NCBI GenBank assembly: GCA_963942565.1
Contig: OZ012697.1
Location: forward strand, 28,912,561 to 28,976,560
Source of the DNA: Maea johnstoni
Lineage: Eukaryota > Annelida > Polychaeta > Spionida > Magelonidae
Direction: 5' to 3'
Length of the DNA: 64,000 bases
In this document: piece after piece, positions 23,364 through 34,331 of the stretch
Numbering within the stretch: the stretch's first letter is position 1
Layout: the number at the start of each line of letters is the position of its first letter
Program-made: the position numbers and the translations under genes
The notes under the pieces: generated by a model
Seen by the model: the letters and a program-made list of their open reading frames with translations, nothing else
What the model was told of the DNA's origin: nothing
The model's database searches: none

Positions 23364-23972
23364 CAAGGCAGGGTCTTAGTCAGGATTTCAAAAATGCCTG
23401 TCCAAAACAGCAATTTCAAAATTTCTGCCCGTCCAGATTTAGCTACTTATCTACTTCAAATCCATAGTATAACAGCTACATTTAGTGTGTCAAAAAAGGT
23501 CAATTTACACTTCAGCTACACCCTAGAAGATGGGTCGTTTTTACATCCCAAAAGTCAAAATTGAAAAATCATAGAAAATTTTGCCTGTCCAAACAGGAGG
23601 TTTTTAGGAAACTACCTGTCCATAAGACAGGTAGGACGGGTCCTGGCTAAGTCCCTGAGCCAAGGTCTTAGCCAGGATTTAGAAACTGGATGCCTTAAAT
23701 TGTCAATTGTAAAATTCCTATTTTTCAAGGGAGATCACAATATACTCTGATTACAACCATAGACATGTATTTACTTACTGAAATAATGCATAATATCCTA
23801 ATACAATGTCATGGGAATTATATTGAGATGGAAAAACTGTGATTATATGCTTGAAATTGACATTTTAAGAAATGACTCACAGAAATATTTGGGTGTCCAG
23901 AGGGGTGATTTTGAGGGTTTGGGTGTCGAAAAGACACCCAGAGCCCCAGACGCCCTGCTGGCTAAGACTATG
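23364..23972 (+). mobile_element. hAT MITE with another inserted five bases from its end
   Basis: The outer copy starts CAAGGTCTTAGCCAGGATTTAG (continuing at 23661) and ends at 23972 with 'ctggctaagactatg'. 'tctgta' lies just outside both ends, a decayed target duplication. Its first bases were duplicated by insertion of the variant-2 element at 23369-23657. Confidence 0.75.
23369..23657 (+). mobile_element. hAT MITE, variant 2, nested
   Basis: Ends CAGGGTCTTAGTCAGG / CCTGGCTAAGTCCCTG, with the exact 8-bp target duplication AGCCAAGG (23361-23368, 23658-23665). The interior, built on 'gcctgtccaaaacag', matches copies at 5959 and 24388 rather than the main family. Confidence 0.88.
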
Positions 23973-23989
23973 TCTGTATAAAATTGAAG

Positions 23990-24200
23990 CTCACCCAAAA
24001 CTACCCGACAATTTTAGTGATATATCCTTCCCACAAAAGTAAACCTCAAAAAATATTTGATGGAAACATGTTCCTGAGAAGTCCATCCACATCTCCCCTT
24101 CAGATATTTTCTGAACATATATCTTATTCCAAATTTATCTTCAAAAGAATAGGAGGTACTTACAACATTTGTCAATATCTCCGGGAATGAAAGGGTTCTA
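23990..24200. mobile_element. TTAA-family copy, ends decayed
   Basis: Internal 'ccgacaattttagtgatat', 'tttgatggaaacatgttc' and 'ccccttcagatattttctg' arms, with 'gggaatgaaagggtt' at the right end. Confidence 0.55.
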
Positions 24201-24387
24201 GTTGCTACAGTGCAAACAATGTTAGCTTGCCTAACTCATCGCGGGAGTTGGAGAACATTCTACAGTTTATCGCATCTAATAAGATTTTCCCCAGTCTCAA
24301 GCCTGGATTTAGGACAAGGAGATTATTTGATTTTGGGATAATGGATAAAGACTATAGGAACAATGGTTAGTTAGTAGACAGGGTCAT

Positions 24388-24665
24388 GGCAGGGACTTAG
24401 CCAGTAGCCGTCCTGCCTGGCTTTTGGACAGGCTGTTTCCCGAAAACCTCCTTCTCGAATAGGCAAAAAATTCTATAAAGAATCTTTCATTTTGACCTTC
24501 TGGGGGTAATAACCCTAACCCTGTTTTCTTAACAAACCATCTTTAAGGACATAGCTGAAGTGTGAATTGGCGTTTTTGACAAAATGACACAATATGCTAT
24601 ATACTTATTGAAATGATATATACTCATACCATGTCATGGACATTGTATTGAAGTGTAAAAAAATT
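24388..24665 (-). mobile_element. hAT MITE variant 2, partial
   Basis: 'agggacttagccagtag', then 'cctgcctggcttttggacaggc' and 'tgaattggcgtttttgacaaaatg', which are in reverse orientation to the copy at 23369. Confidence 0.6.
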
Positions 24666-24669
24666 GTAA

Positions 24670-25310
24670 CCAAACCAGACCCTTTTATCACCCTCTTAAT
24701 GAAAAATCCAAATATTGATGATATATATAATATATATTATATAATAGATAGCTAGGAAGTAGCACCCATACTTCCTAGACAGCAGATAAGAAGTAAGGCT
24801 GTATACCACTTATCTCTAACATCCAGAGGTGATTGTGTGACTAATCTGTGATAAATCAGACACCACTTCAAGACAACACTGATTGGTCACATGACTAAGG
24901 TAAGATAAACCTTGAACAGATGATTGACACATCACGATTACCACACTGTCTAGGCGCAAAATGAGTAAACCACTCACAACTGGAACCCTCACAAACAGAG
25001 CTCTGTGTTGTATGTGTGGGTGGGGAGAGGGGAGTCTGGCCCCTTACTTGTGAACATCCGGGCCCAATCAAACAATTAAGGCGCGGAAATAGTTTATACT
25101 CTTAGAATATTATTTTCTTAGAATATCAGTAATTCATTTCTGTACAATAATGAAGAAAAGACAATGAAAATATCAGGATTGCCTTCATGCAGAGACTACT
25201 AGATCTAAAGCTGTATTAGAATTAATTTCATACCACTATTAAAGCTGTAGTAGATATCTTGTACAACGGGATACTTTTCCCAGTAGATAACAGTATTTGG
25301 CATTGTGTCA
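24670..25310. other. Unique stretch
   Basis: No coding frame recognised. The block at 24760-25030 is moderately GC-rich, with GATA-like and 'tgattggtca' CCAAT-like matches. No further support for function. Confidence 0.3.
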
Positions 25311-25321
25311 GGTACCATAAC

Positions 25322-25633
25322 CAGGGTCTTAGCCAGGATTTAGAAACTGGGTGCCCAAAATTGGCAATTGTAAAATTTTTGGGCGTCCAAACCTTTGAGG
25401 GGGACCACAATATACACAGATTTCAACCATTAACATGTATGAATTTATCAAAATAAGGCACAATATCCTTATACAATGTCATGGGAATTATATGAAGATG
25501 AGAAAATGCAATTATGCTTGAGATTGACATTTTAAGAAATTCTTCTCAAAACGTTTTGGGTGTCCTGAGGGGTGCTTTTTAAAGGATTGGGTGTCCAAAA
25601 AGACACCCAGACGTCCTGCTGGCTAAGATCATG
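25322..25633 (+). mobile_element. hAT MITE, best complete copy of the main family
   Basis: Ends CAGGGTCTTAGCCAGG / CTGGCTAAGATCATG, flanked by ACCATAAC and ACCATAAT, an 8-bp target duplication with one mismatch. At 312 bp it is a good reference for the family. The two arms are loosely inverted ('gggtgcccaaaatt' against 'gggtgtccaaaaag'). Non-coding. Confidence 0.88.
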
Positions 25634-25952
25634 ACCATAATATCATCAATGCACAGACAGCAGGTGGAAATGGGTTAAAACCAACACAATAGCCTGAATA
25701 GCGACTGCTGCCCGTTCCCTGAGGCAATCATCTGACCAGCCACACTCTTATCACTGAGTACACAAACACCATCTGGAAACAGTCCAGTTAATTTTCCCAA
25801 TTATTTCATTCAGGAGCACTCACCAATGAGAAAAGCGAGCTGATTACACATAGGGAAATATTTATATAAGAATACAAGAGGTTCATAAAGAGGTGATAGG
25901 CAGGTTACTGTTCAGGATATCAGGGTATTAGGTCATACACGCTTGTGGTCAG

Positions 25953-26560
25953 AGACTTGGCCAGGATTTGGAAACTGGCTGGCAGTGGCTGTCCAATGCT
26001 GGCACTCATAGTCTTAGCCAGCAGGGCCTGTGGTATGGGTGTCTTTTGCACACCCAAACTCTCAAAAATCACCCATTAGGACACCCAAAGATTTTTGTAA
26101 GGATTTTTTTAAAAACGTCAATTTCAAGCACATAATTGAATAATTTTCACCTCAATATGATTCCCATAGTATTGTATATGGACACTATGCTTTATTCCAT
26201 TGAATAAATACATGTTTATGATTGTAATCTGAATATATATTATTGTCTGCCTTGAAAAATTGGACGCCCGAAAATTTTACAATTGCCAATTAAGGACATC
26301 CACTTTCTAAATACTGGCTAAGTCCCAGTTGGTAATTGCAAACTTCTTGGTTGTCCATTTTTAAGGGAGACCAAAATTCATTCAGATAATTACCACTATT
26401 CCATAGGAATCTTATTCAAATGAAAGTATTCAATCAATTGCTTGAGAAATGACATCTTTTGAAATTCCTCACAACAATATTTTGGATGTCCAGGTATGTT
26501 ATTTTTGAAGTTCTGGGTGTCCAAATGGCACACTGAAAGGTCCTATATTGGCAATACCTT
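25953..26560. mobile_element. Nested pair of hAT MITE copies
   Basis: An older copy starts 'gacttggccaggatttggaaactgg' near 25953 and resumes at about 26332 with 'gttggtaattgcaaac', ending near 26560. Inside it lies a second copy in the opposite orientation, from 'catagtcttagccagcaggg' (about 26005) to 'actggctaagtccca' (about 26331). Target duplications are blurred. Confidence 0.7.
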
Positions 26561-26564
26561 TCAA

Positions 26565-27250
26565 CCAGATGATCTCTCAGAAAAAATTATCATAACGCAA
26601 CTATCTTTTAAATATGTTGCTAGATATTGCTAAATTTGTGGGTTATTTTTTTAAAATGCCAGCCAAGAAGATTTCCAGGTATGAATGCAAAAATGTGGAA
26701 GCCCTGACAATTCTCCATCAAAATGCACATAAATGGTGAACTAAATATCATAGATTAAACTGGTCTAGATGTTTCATTATTTATGTAATACTTAATGTTT
26801 CATCAATATTTAACATTGGCCTGATAAAATATCAATAATTATAATCCTCTAAGTCTACTGATAGTACTACAAACTACTATTGGTGAATTTCCATTGTACT
26901 GACCCAAACATATTATGGGATCCTCAAAATGATGCTACAATGTACATGCATGGCAAATGATTGCATTTCATTGGCAGCAAAATTTTAAATTTCAGTTAAA
27001 TACCTCTGAAATTGAGAACATATTTTTATATTCAATTCCCATAAGCTTGTGTAAATATTTATATAGTTGACGCACAATTTCACAAGATCCCATCCTCACA
27101 TACTGTATGATCACAGCGAATCTAGACAAAACACTGCAACTGGGTATTAGCCCAGACTTTTCAGTACAATTGGACAGAATGGTTCCACAATTAAAATGTG
27201 TACCTAGGAATGAAAAGACAGACCTGTCTTGAAAATAAGGGAGGACTTAC
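26565..27250. other. Probable intron, minus-strand kinesin gene
   Basis: Sequence immediately 3' of the kinesin exon on the minus strand. No second motor exon (family motif FDYSYWSH) was found by eye here. Confidence 0.35.
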
Positions 27251-27350
27251 TTGTCGTTTTTCCGGTCATTCCTATGATGCAGTGCGCGTCCCTTTGCATC
27301 TCCCTTGTGTTGAATGGGCGGACGCGCACGGCTACCTTCACTGACGACAT
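27251..27350 (-). CDS. KIF1: Kinesin-3 (KIF1/Unc-104) first coding exon
   Basis: The exon encodes the start of a kinesin-3 motor domain: [18 protein letters not shown] and onward to a KTT at codon 33. [11 protein letters not shown] is the first beta-strand signature of KIF1A/B/Unc-104 motors, which carry synaptic-vesicle precursors and other organelles along microtubules. The ATG at 27350 sits four bases inside an exon whose acceptor is 'ttggatttcag' (AG at 27355-27356). The exon ends in phase 1 before a strong donor 'gtaagtcc' (from 27250). Because an intron lies just upstream of the ATG, at least one 5'-UTR exon must exist. Only 33 codons of a normally ~1,700-residue protein are visible. 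The P-loop and the rest must be in exons not recognised here, implying a large intron. The exact paralogue (KIF1A, 1B or 1C-like) cannot be decided. Confidence 0.9.
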
Positions 27351-28401
27351 CTTTCTGAAATCCAAAAGAAACATGAGTAGCGATTGACGTCTTTGAATTT
27401 TTGTGATATGATTGATACAATATGGATATTTTCTCAAGGAAACAATATCTTAATAATATTTTCATAATACTCCATCCAAGCAGGAACTATTTATTTGAAA
27501 TATAAAGTTCCTGATCCAAGGGAACTATTAAAAAAAATTATTGCACTTTCAGCTTCAGACATTTCACTAGTCAATAGTGAACAGTCTAATTAAATTCAGG
27601 GATGTCCAGATATTTCGTACTATCAAGCAGTAGCTGCATAAAGGACCTTAGATAATACAATACTTTTACCTATTTTATATTTGATAAAATTGATAGTATT
27701 TTGAATATTTACCCTCACCTTGTCAGTTTTCAATATGATATTGGGAGACACCTACTAGTTATCACGCAAATGACAGAACTAATCCCAAGATTTTGTACTG
27801 AACCAGCAATCCCTAAACATCTTTTTTGTACTCCATTTTAGAATTCAGCTTGGTATATACACAATTAATTAAAAGACTTTTTCAGATTTTTTAAACATGT
27901 TTGTCTATTCAATACACACAAAATAATATATAGACACTTTGATTTTATAACATGTATGTGGAGTATCGGCAGCTCAAATGTTCAGTCTGTGATGAATAAC
28001 TTGGCAATTCACATGAAGAAGATTGTGTAATAAATGCTAATCCAGACTTATTTCACAATATTTATCAATTTGGCCATACTGCTAGATTTTTTTCTTCAAA
28101 AAATGTTTACATTTTAATACAAGATCACAAGTCATGGTAAGTATGTCTTTATCTCTTCTTATTTTTTTTACTGAATGAAAACTGCTCATAAATTTTCCCT
28201 GAAGAATTAAATTCATCTGCATCCCAGACAGCTGTGCACATCTTAAAATAGATTCAAAGTGTCCTCTTCTCCATTCTTCATTTACATAATGATACATAAG
28301 TAATCTAGTCGATTATGCCATCCAGTGTAATCATCGACACTGATAATAGCCTGGATACCATAGACAAACAGTCTAAATAAGTAATATGAAATAGACAGTA
28401 C

Positions 28402-28451
28402 CTTGCTTGATGTGTTGCCGTCTGTCGTCAGATTCCACTGGATCCAAGGAT
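28402..28451 (-). other. Candidate 5'-UTR exon of the kinesin gene
   Basis: A 50-base minus-strand segment between a pyrimidine-rich acceptor 'tttttgcttcag' (AG at 28452-28453) and a donor 'CAAG|gtactg' (GT at 28400-28401), about 1.05 kb upstream of the kinesin coding exon. It has no ATG. Placement and splice sites fit a non-coding exon joined to 27354, but RNA data would be needed. Confidence 0.45.
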
Positions 28452-28499
28452 CTGAAGCAAAAATATCTTATCTATAATCTAGTCTCTCCGTCCACCATA

Positions 28500-29490
28500 C
28501 TGTACAGTTTTGGAAGCACCCTCACAGTGAAAATTAAGTACAAATACGTTGATAGAAAAATAATGTAAGAAAATATATCTTGTGAATGATCTATGAGTGA
28601 AGTATGTGGTTCCTCGATGCTAATATTCTCATTGACTATCCTATGTTATGAGTTCTATCGTTCATGACTTCATTAGGCCGACTAACGTCACAACTGCGAA
28701 ATTCTAAGATTATTTGCAATGCCAATGGATCAATCCAATGGCTCCGTCCTGCACACTCATTGGTACCTGAATAATTGGTGAATAAATTATGCCCACCTTC
28801 AAGCCCATGAATAGAGGACATGCATTACCGTGCCAGCAAAATCAATATCAAATCAAGGATGAAGATCTAGAGTACTGCATTGAAATAGATACAATAGAAA
28901 TATTATCTTTCTAAACATTGATCTTTGTGAATTGTTTCTCCTGGTATGTCTTTGAAGCAATAATATGGTTGGAATATGATTAGAATAAGGAATCAGCATA
29001 GCATGTGTTTATTATGATAATCTGTTGTTTTATTATGCTTGCGTCATGGGTATCCGATTTGGTACTGCGCTGCGCACCAGACTTGCTCGCAGAGACTGCC
29101 AGCATTGATATGCATGAAGCCAAACAGAAAACCACCAGCAGCGCATTATTACCAAGTCTGTCTTATTTTCTCAACATCACATGACAGAAAAATCCCATAC
29201 ATTTTTTCCTTGCGGTCATATTTGCCAGTTTCCAGTTACAACCGCATAGACCGGAACGATTTATTGCCACAGAAGTCGATTAAACAGCCCCCCGCAGGAA
29301 ATCTCTCTCACGATCGCCGCAGGCGAGAATCCAGAAGCCCATATTCTATGCAATATCGATCGATGGTACCGATAAGACGGAAGAGAGATCCCCATCAAAA
29401 CATTAGAGAAAAAGACCTATTTATCACGATAATCGGACATTTCACGCGAATCAAGGTCAACTGTTTGAAAGAAACTGAGAAGTCTGCTTT
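28500..29490. other. Probable upstream intron
   Basis: No coding exon or transposon recognised. The plus-strand open frame that begins at 29039 has a non-ATG start and no family match. Confidence 0.3.
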
Positions 29491-29492
29491 AC

Positions 29493-29720
29493 CTACCACT
29501 TCTGATTCTTCTCTCGAATCTCTGAAACGGAGTTCCACAAATATTTTCTCACATTTTGGCAGCAATATCGAGCACTAGTCCTCCATATTGAGTTGACCTA
29601 CTTTAGAATTCACGCATGCGTGGGTTTGGAATTACTTCCGGTCTAAGCATACTTGAATCTCATTGGCTGATTCAGATGCACGTCGTCATGAATGAAAATC
29701 ACGCGCGCTCTTTCGTCAGT
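29493..29720 (-). promoter_or_regulatory. Candidate promoter and first exon of the kinesin gene
   Basis: A GC-richer patch with an NRF1-like 'acgcatgcgtg', an ETS-type ACTTCCGG and a CCAAT-type 'cattggctga' within about 70 bases (29610-29680), as in CpG-type promoters. On the minus strand a good donor 'GGTAG|gtaaagc' (exon end 29493) lies about 100 bases downstream. Transcription start and direction are inferred. Confidence 0.3.
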
Positions 29721-29724
29721 CTTG

Positions 29725-30650
29725 CTTGAATTTTCCATGGTTGAACATCGCGCTCATCCATAACCCTAACCCTAAGTTATTCATTGGGTCTGTGCTCCAA
29801 TTTGTTGTTTCTGCCAGCTTCAGCAAATGCGCGGACGAACTTAAATCGCAAAAGCTGGTCCAAGAAAGTCAAGCAAGACTGTGTGGCAAGAAAACTCGTC
29901 TTACTTAGAGGTCAAAGTTTCACGAGTCCAACTTTCTAGGATTTGACGTAGAAGTGGATTTCGTATCCGTCGCTACTCGTTCTCTCAGCCTCAACAGTAA
30001 ACTAAGTGCATTTTCCATGATACTTAATTCTGCAGAGTGAGTTCAAGTACCATAGACTAGAGTTGCACACAGAATCTTACATATGTTCTTACCTTGGATT
30101 AAGAAAAGAATGGATATGTAACGAGAGACCAATTACTATATGCCCTATAGTTACATGCTAGCCTCATGCCAGGACTAGCAGATAAGGCAGCAGCACGAGG
30201 TCACGTGGGAACAAGGACCAATCAGGGCTCCCGCATCGATTACATTACAGAGAAACCTTATCTCCACCACCTGCTGGGGGTGCCCAGAGCACCTATTAGC
30301 GACTATTAATTGACACTGGTTGAGGCTAGCATGTTCAGGTTGACCGGCTGGTTTCCATTCCATGTGTTGGTCTTCTAAGGTTCTTACCAGAGGTTAATGC
30401 TATCTTTGTTACACATTTTCACGAATGTTGATCTACAAGTTGTATCCATCTATATTATATATGAACTTGTGAGGGAACCGGATGTATAAAGAACATTAAC
30501 ATAGAGGAAAATAATTTATAATGACTAGATTTGAATCATTTTTGTTGAAATGAAACAAATATTGCAATTCTAGGCGCTAGCTGGAGAATTCGAAATATCT
30601 TGGGTGCGAAGCTATACTTGGGTACGCATCAGTTTGGTTACGAACCAGTT
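29725..30650. other. Intergenic stretch
   Basis: No gene or recognised repeat. Includes two tandem AACCCT units at about 29762, too short to be telomeric. Confidence 0.4.
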
Positions 30651-30657
30651 TGGTTAT

Positions 30658-30851
30658 TGTTGGGAATTCGCTGTACTTACTTGGCACAACGGTGTTATGC
30701 GCCTGAATATCCTGGGGCCAAGGGTTAAACCACCGGACACCAGAATAGAAGAATCAGACGACCGCGTCCGGAGCGATCGAATATGACGTCACATGCGTGA
30801 CATCACGAGAACGAGAGTATTGGCGCCATGAGCGCCACCACACTCACCACA
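30658..30851 (-). repeat. 3' LTR
   Basis: 194 bp, nearly identical to the copy at 33657-33850. It includes the CRE-type palindrome TGACGTCA at 30784-30791. Confidence 0.92.
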
Positions 30852-31021
30852 TTCCCCCCTACCATAAACTTGGGAAGGACACCCATACCCGCAAAACAAA
30901 ACCACAAAACAAACCATATACATACCATGTACCCCATCAATTCTCTGATGGAGCAAAACAACAAAACACATATATACACACCTATATACAATAGGGCCTA
31001 TCTCAGCCCCCAACATAACTC

Positions 31022-32174
31022 TCATTCATTTGAATAAGAACCATAGCAGGCGCCCGCCGCCAAAGGACTGCGGCCACGATTGGCAGGCCTACTTCGGCGG
31101 AGTAGATCATCCTGAGAAATTGCCGTTCGCGTGAACTGTATGGCATCATTTAGGGTGCTTGGGTCCTTCGACATAGCTAACTTTACAGCCTCTTTTTCGG
31201 TGCACCCTACAAAAAATGCCTCGCGTGCCAGCATTTCAAAGATATCAGGTGGAACATCGGCATACGCCTTTGTTGCCACCTCACGCACACGTTGGCCAAA
31301 GTGTTCTACAGGTTCACCATCTCTTTGAGTAATGATGTGCATCTCTGCATGTTCGACCATAGGTTCAATGACTCGACCAAACATGCGTGACATCTGCTGC
31401 TTGGTCAAGTCATACGAGCCACGGACCTCTGCTTTCTGGATTGCATAGCAATCCAGTGCTTTTCCAGTCAGTGACTCCACTAACTTCATTAGCTTTGTCT
31501 GATGCGTCCAACAGTATGAGTTCGCTAGCAGCTCAAACTTGACAGCAAAAGCATTGAAATCTGAGCTACCATCATACAAACTGATTTTGGGGAATTTTCC
31601 CCGACCAACCTCATCCTCTTGCACAGACACAGCAAAATTCCTGTACAGAGCACTACGTGACCTATCCATGTATGGCTGGTCAGGATGTGACTGTGGTGGA
31701 GGTGTTCTTGTTCTAGCGTCAATGGCGCTCAAAACTCTACTAATGGCAGGATCAGAGGATAGCGGATTTGCAACCCCACCTGATGCATCCATCTGATGGC
31801 CAGAGGACGCGTGATTTGGAGCCATATGAAAAGAGCTATACTTTTCATCAAGCCTACGCTCCATACTAACTAGTGACTCGGACAATTGTTTAAAAGCGGA
31901 CTGGGGCAGGTTCCACTCGCGGGACAGGTGAATCAGTGTCACCAGGGACTGTAGCAGAGGAGTCTCGTGGCGCACTGAAATAGATTCTGCCGTCGCGTAG
32001 CAGCAGGTTAAGGGCGGACTTGGGCATAGGTACATTGGCCAAATCCTCAAATCGGAGGAAATTGTTGCTCTCCCGCATTGTCATAATAAGTTCAGCAAAG
32101 GTGGAACCAATGCCAGGCAATTGTAGCAACTGCCGAAAGGAAGCAGTGTTTATATCAAGACTACTCGTAGCCAT
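31022..32174 (-). CDS. gag region with N-terminal helix-hairpin-helix (fossil)
   Basis: Two overlapping minus-strand frames (31022-32050 and 31890-32174) cover the region. The first, with an ATG at 32174, opens with LDINTASFRQLLQLPGIG and 'FEDLANVP', the signature of a ComEA-type helix-hairpin-helix domain known for non-specific DNA binding. The longer frame has the features of a Ty3/gypsy capsid: FPKISLYDGSSDFNAF, 'LVESLTGKALD', 'EPVEHFGQRVREVA' and 'REAFFVGC'. It ends in a basic tail rather than a visible zinc knuckle. In this family Gag forms the particle shell. The HhH at its front is unusual. Described as a fossil reading region only; whether it was ever expressed is unknown. Confidence 0.8.
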
Positions 32175-32454
32175 GATTCAGCTTTCAAAATGCAAGAATA
32201 TATAGATATGAATATTTTAGATGACTTAGAATATTTTTTAGATAGATATGAATATTTTCAAATAACTCTGAATATTTTCAAATAACTCTGAATATCTTTT
32301 TAGATAACTCTAAACCAGGACAGAGTGTGAACAATGAACTGAAGAACAGTTTATTCACCCAAAGAAAACCAGATAATTTAGCATACACCAAAAATATCTT
32401 GGCAATACTTTAAGTGATAGTGTTAAAATGCTCAACTAATTACAAAGTTATAGA

Positions 32455-32670
32455 AAACAACCCTGTGTATTTCACTCAGAAATTCTAGCTTACACCAGAA
32501 ATGTCAAAGCAAACACACAATTAGAATTGTTTTATGTGTATCTTACTCAGAAATTCTAGCTTACACCAGAAATATCAAAGTAAACACTATCAGAATATTT
32601 ATCTATTAATTTATGTGTATCTCACTCAGAAATTCTAGCTTACACCAGAAATATCAAAGTAAAAACACAA
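32455..32670. repeat. ~75-bp tandem repeat in the LTR-element leader
   Basis: Three copies of 'actcagaaattctagcttacaccag' with 'atgtgtat(c/t)' upstream, in the untranslated leader between the 5' LTR and gag. Confidence 0.8.
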
Positions 32671-32896
32671 TATCAGTATAAGTATGTATGTTACTTTATC
32701 ATACCTCACTTGAAGATTGTAAGCCGTGATTGGCTGACTTAACAGTGAACAATCATCATGTTGCCTGATGCCATCAGTGAGGGCTTCATGTAGCCCGTTG
32801 CCACTAGCGACACCTAGCGGGGAATGTGTGAATCACCAGTCATCTGTGACCTTGCTTTGTTTAAATTACAAATGGGGTTTGTTCAGTATGATAAAA

Positions 32897-33039
32897 CAAA
32901 TATGCCATGCCAGTGGGGGTAACATGATGGAATGTCTCCCCTCGGGAGGATAGTTTTCCCTCGGGCTCCGCCCTCGGGAAAACCATCCTCCCTCGGTGAA
33001 ACATTCCATCATGTTACCCCCACTGGCATGGCATATTTG
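32897..33039. repeat. 143-bp near-perfect palindrome inside the LTR element
   Basis: Arms CAAATATGCCATGCCAGTG... and the complement are nearly perfect for about 65 bases each around a short 'ctccg' centre. It sits in the leader region of the LTR element. It could be a foldback MITE insertion or a leader RNA structure; no clear target duplication was seen. Confidence 0.85.
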
Positions 33040-33656
33040 TATAATGTTACACACACATGAATATCAGCACGCAAAATGTTGCATAAACCAGAAAACACTG
33101 CAAAAACTAGTGACTATAGCAACATCAAGTTATCAACACAGTAAGATCTAGCATAAACCAGACAATACTGTAATTAAAAAACTACTGAGTGGTTAGATGT
33201 CAGCAATGAATATTTAATAACACCCCAATAAAAACAGTGTTCACAATTTTAATACTAGTGCAGAGATTTATAGTATGAAATATCACAATACAATAGCTAC
33301 TAAACTACTTGCAATATTCTTCTAGTGAAAAGAATAACAACAATTGTCTTTATTCAAAAACAAGCCTCCACTAGACACACAACTATTGTTTATTTGTAAA
33401 CAACCCTGAAGAAACACTTAAATTTCAGCTCAGAATCAATTGGAATAACAATCTATAACAGCTATATGCTTTAGAACACTATATAAGAAAGTTTTACTAT
33501 GGCTTGCCATACAATTCTTTACCTCTGCAAAATGTTAACAAACGCTGACAGCTATATTTTCATTCTACTCAAAAGTGACCAAAAGTATGGAAAAATTCCA
33601 CCAAATTTCTCCAAAAGCAAACCGGAAGTTATATTAAGTTTTATCCTCGTCGCCAA

Positions 33657-33850
33657 TGTTGTGAATTCGCTGTACTTACTTCGCACAACGGTGTTATGCG
33701 CCTGAATATCCTGGGGCCAAGGGTTAAACCACCGGACACCAGAATAGAAGAATCAGAAGACCGCGTCCGGAGCGATCGAATATGACGTCACATGCGTGAC
33801 ATCACGAGAACGAGAGTATTGGCGCCATGAGCGCCACCACACTCACCACA
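33657..33850 (-). repeat. 5' LTR
   Basis: 194 bp with a TGACGTCA at 33783-33790. It lies directly before the TTAT duplication on its outer side and the primer-binding-like sequence on its inner side. Confidence 0.92.
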
Positions 33851-33854
33851 TTAT

Positions 33855-34325
33855 GAAGTCTCCTAATTTCATTCTGTACACATAGTAATTTTTTTCATTA
33901 GCAATTTTCCTTCCTATACTGAAAAATATACTTTATGTCCGCTTAAAATATTTTATATATTTGAAAACTTCATGCTAAATTAAAATAAGGAAGGCACTAT
34001 TTTCCACAGCAAAGGTAATAAGGGCCAACATTTATATTATAACCAATCAGAATAGTGAATTAGATTCAGTCGGGCCTCAGGATTTCAAACATGGCCGTCC
34101 GGACTGAACATTTCAAAACAGCTTCCCATATAGGAGTGTCTGAGTGCCCCACCAATAACGGCTGTAAATTATTACTCTGTGTCAGACTTAATACTCAATC
34201 AATTATATGCATCATTTGAAAAGGAAATTTCACTGAAAAAAAATTGACTTAGTCTCTGGTACTTCACTATTTGAGCGTAATTTGGTATACTTGTAATGGC
34301 TAGGTAACCAAAAATTGTAAATACC
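33855..34325. other. Unannotated stretch
   Basis: Mostly unique AT-rich DNA. 'cctcaggatttcaaacatggccgtccgg' near 34076 is a weak match to the hAT variant-2 MITE start. Confidence 0.4.
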
Positions 34326-34331
34326 TTGTTT

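Larger units (their letters stand above)
30658..33850 (-). mobile_element. Short Ty3/gypsy-like LTR retroelement, gag only
   Basis: Two 194-bp direct LTRs (30658-30851 and 33657-33850), each TG...CA on the plus strand, inside a TTAT target duplication (30654-30657, 33851-33854). Read on the minus strand, the 5' LTR is the right one. 'ttggcgacgaggataaaac' follows it as a possible primer-binding site, and a purine run 'ggtaggggggaa' precedes the 3' LTR. The LTRs differ at about three positions, so the insertion is young. The interior carries a gag region but nothing resembling protease, reverse transcriptase or integrase, so it depended on enzymes supplied in trans. It is a non-autonomous fossil; the 3.2-kb frame itself looks structurally whole. 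Confidence 0.9.

Noticed and set aside
27247-27465. 72-codon frame overlapping the kinesin exon
   Set aside because: Shadow frame of the kinesin coding exon; no independent support.
29039-29578. 179-codon plus-strand frame as a gene
   Set aside because: It begins at a TTG codon, has no recognisable domain, and lies in the probable 5' region of the minus-strand kinesin gene.
29758-29775. AACCCTAACCCTAAG as interstitial telomere repeat
   Set aside because: Only two units; expected by chance in a window of this size.
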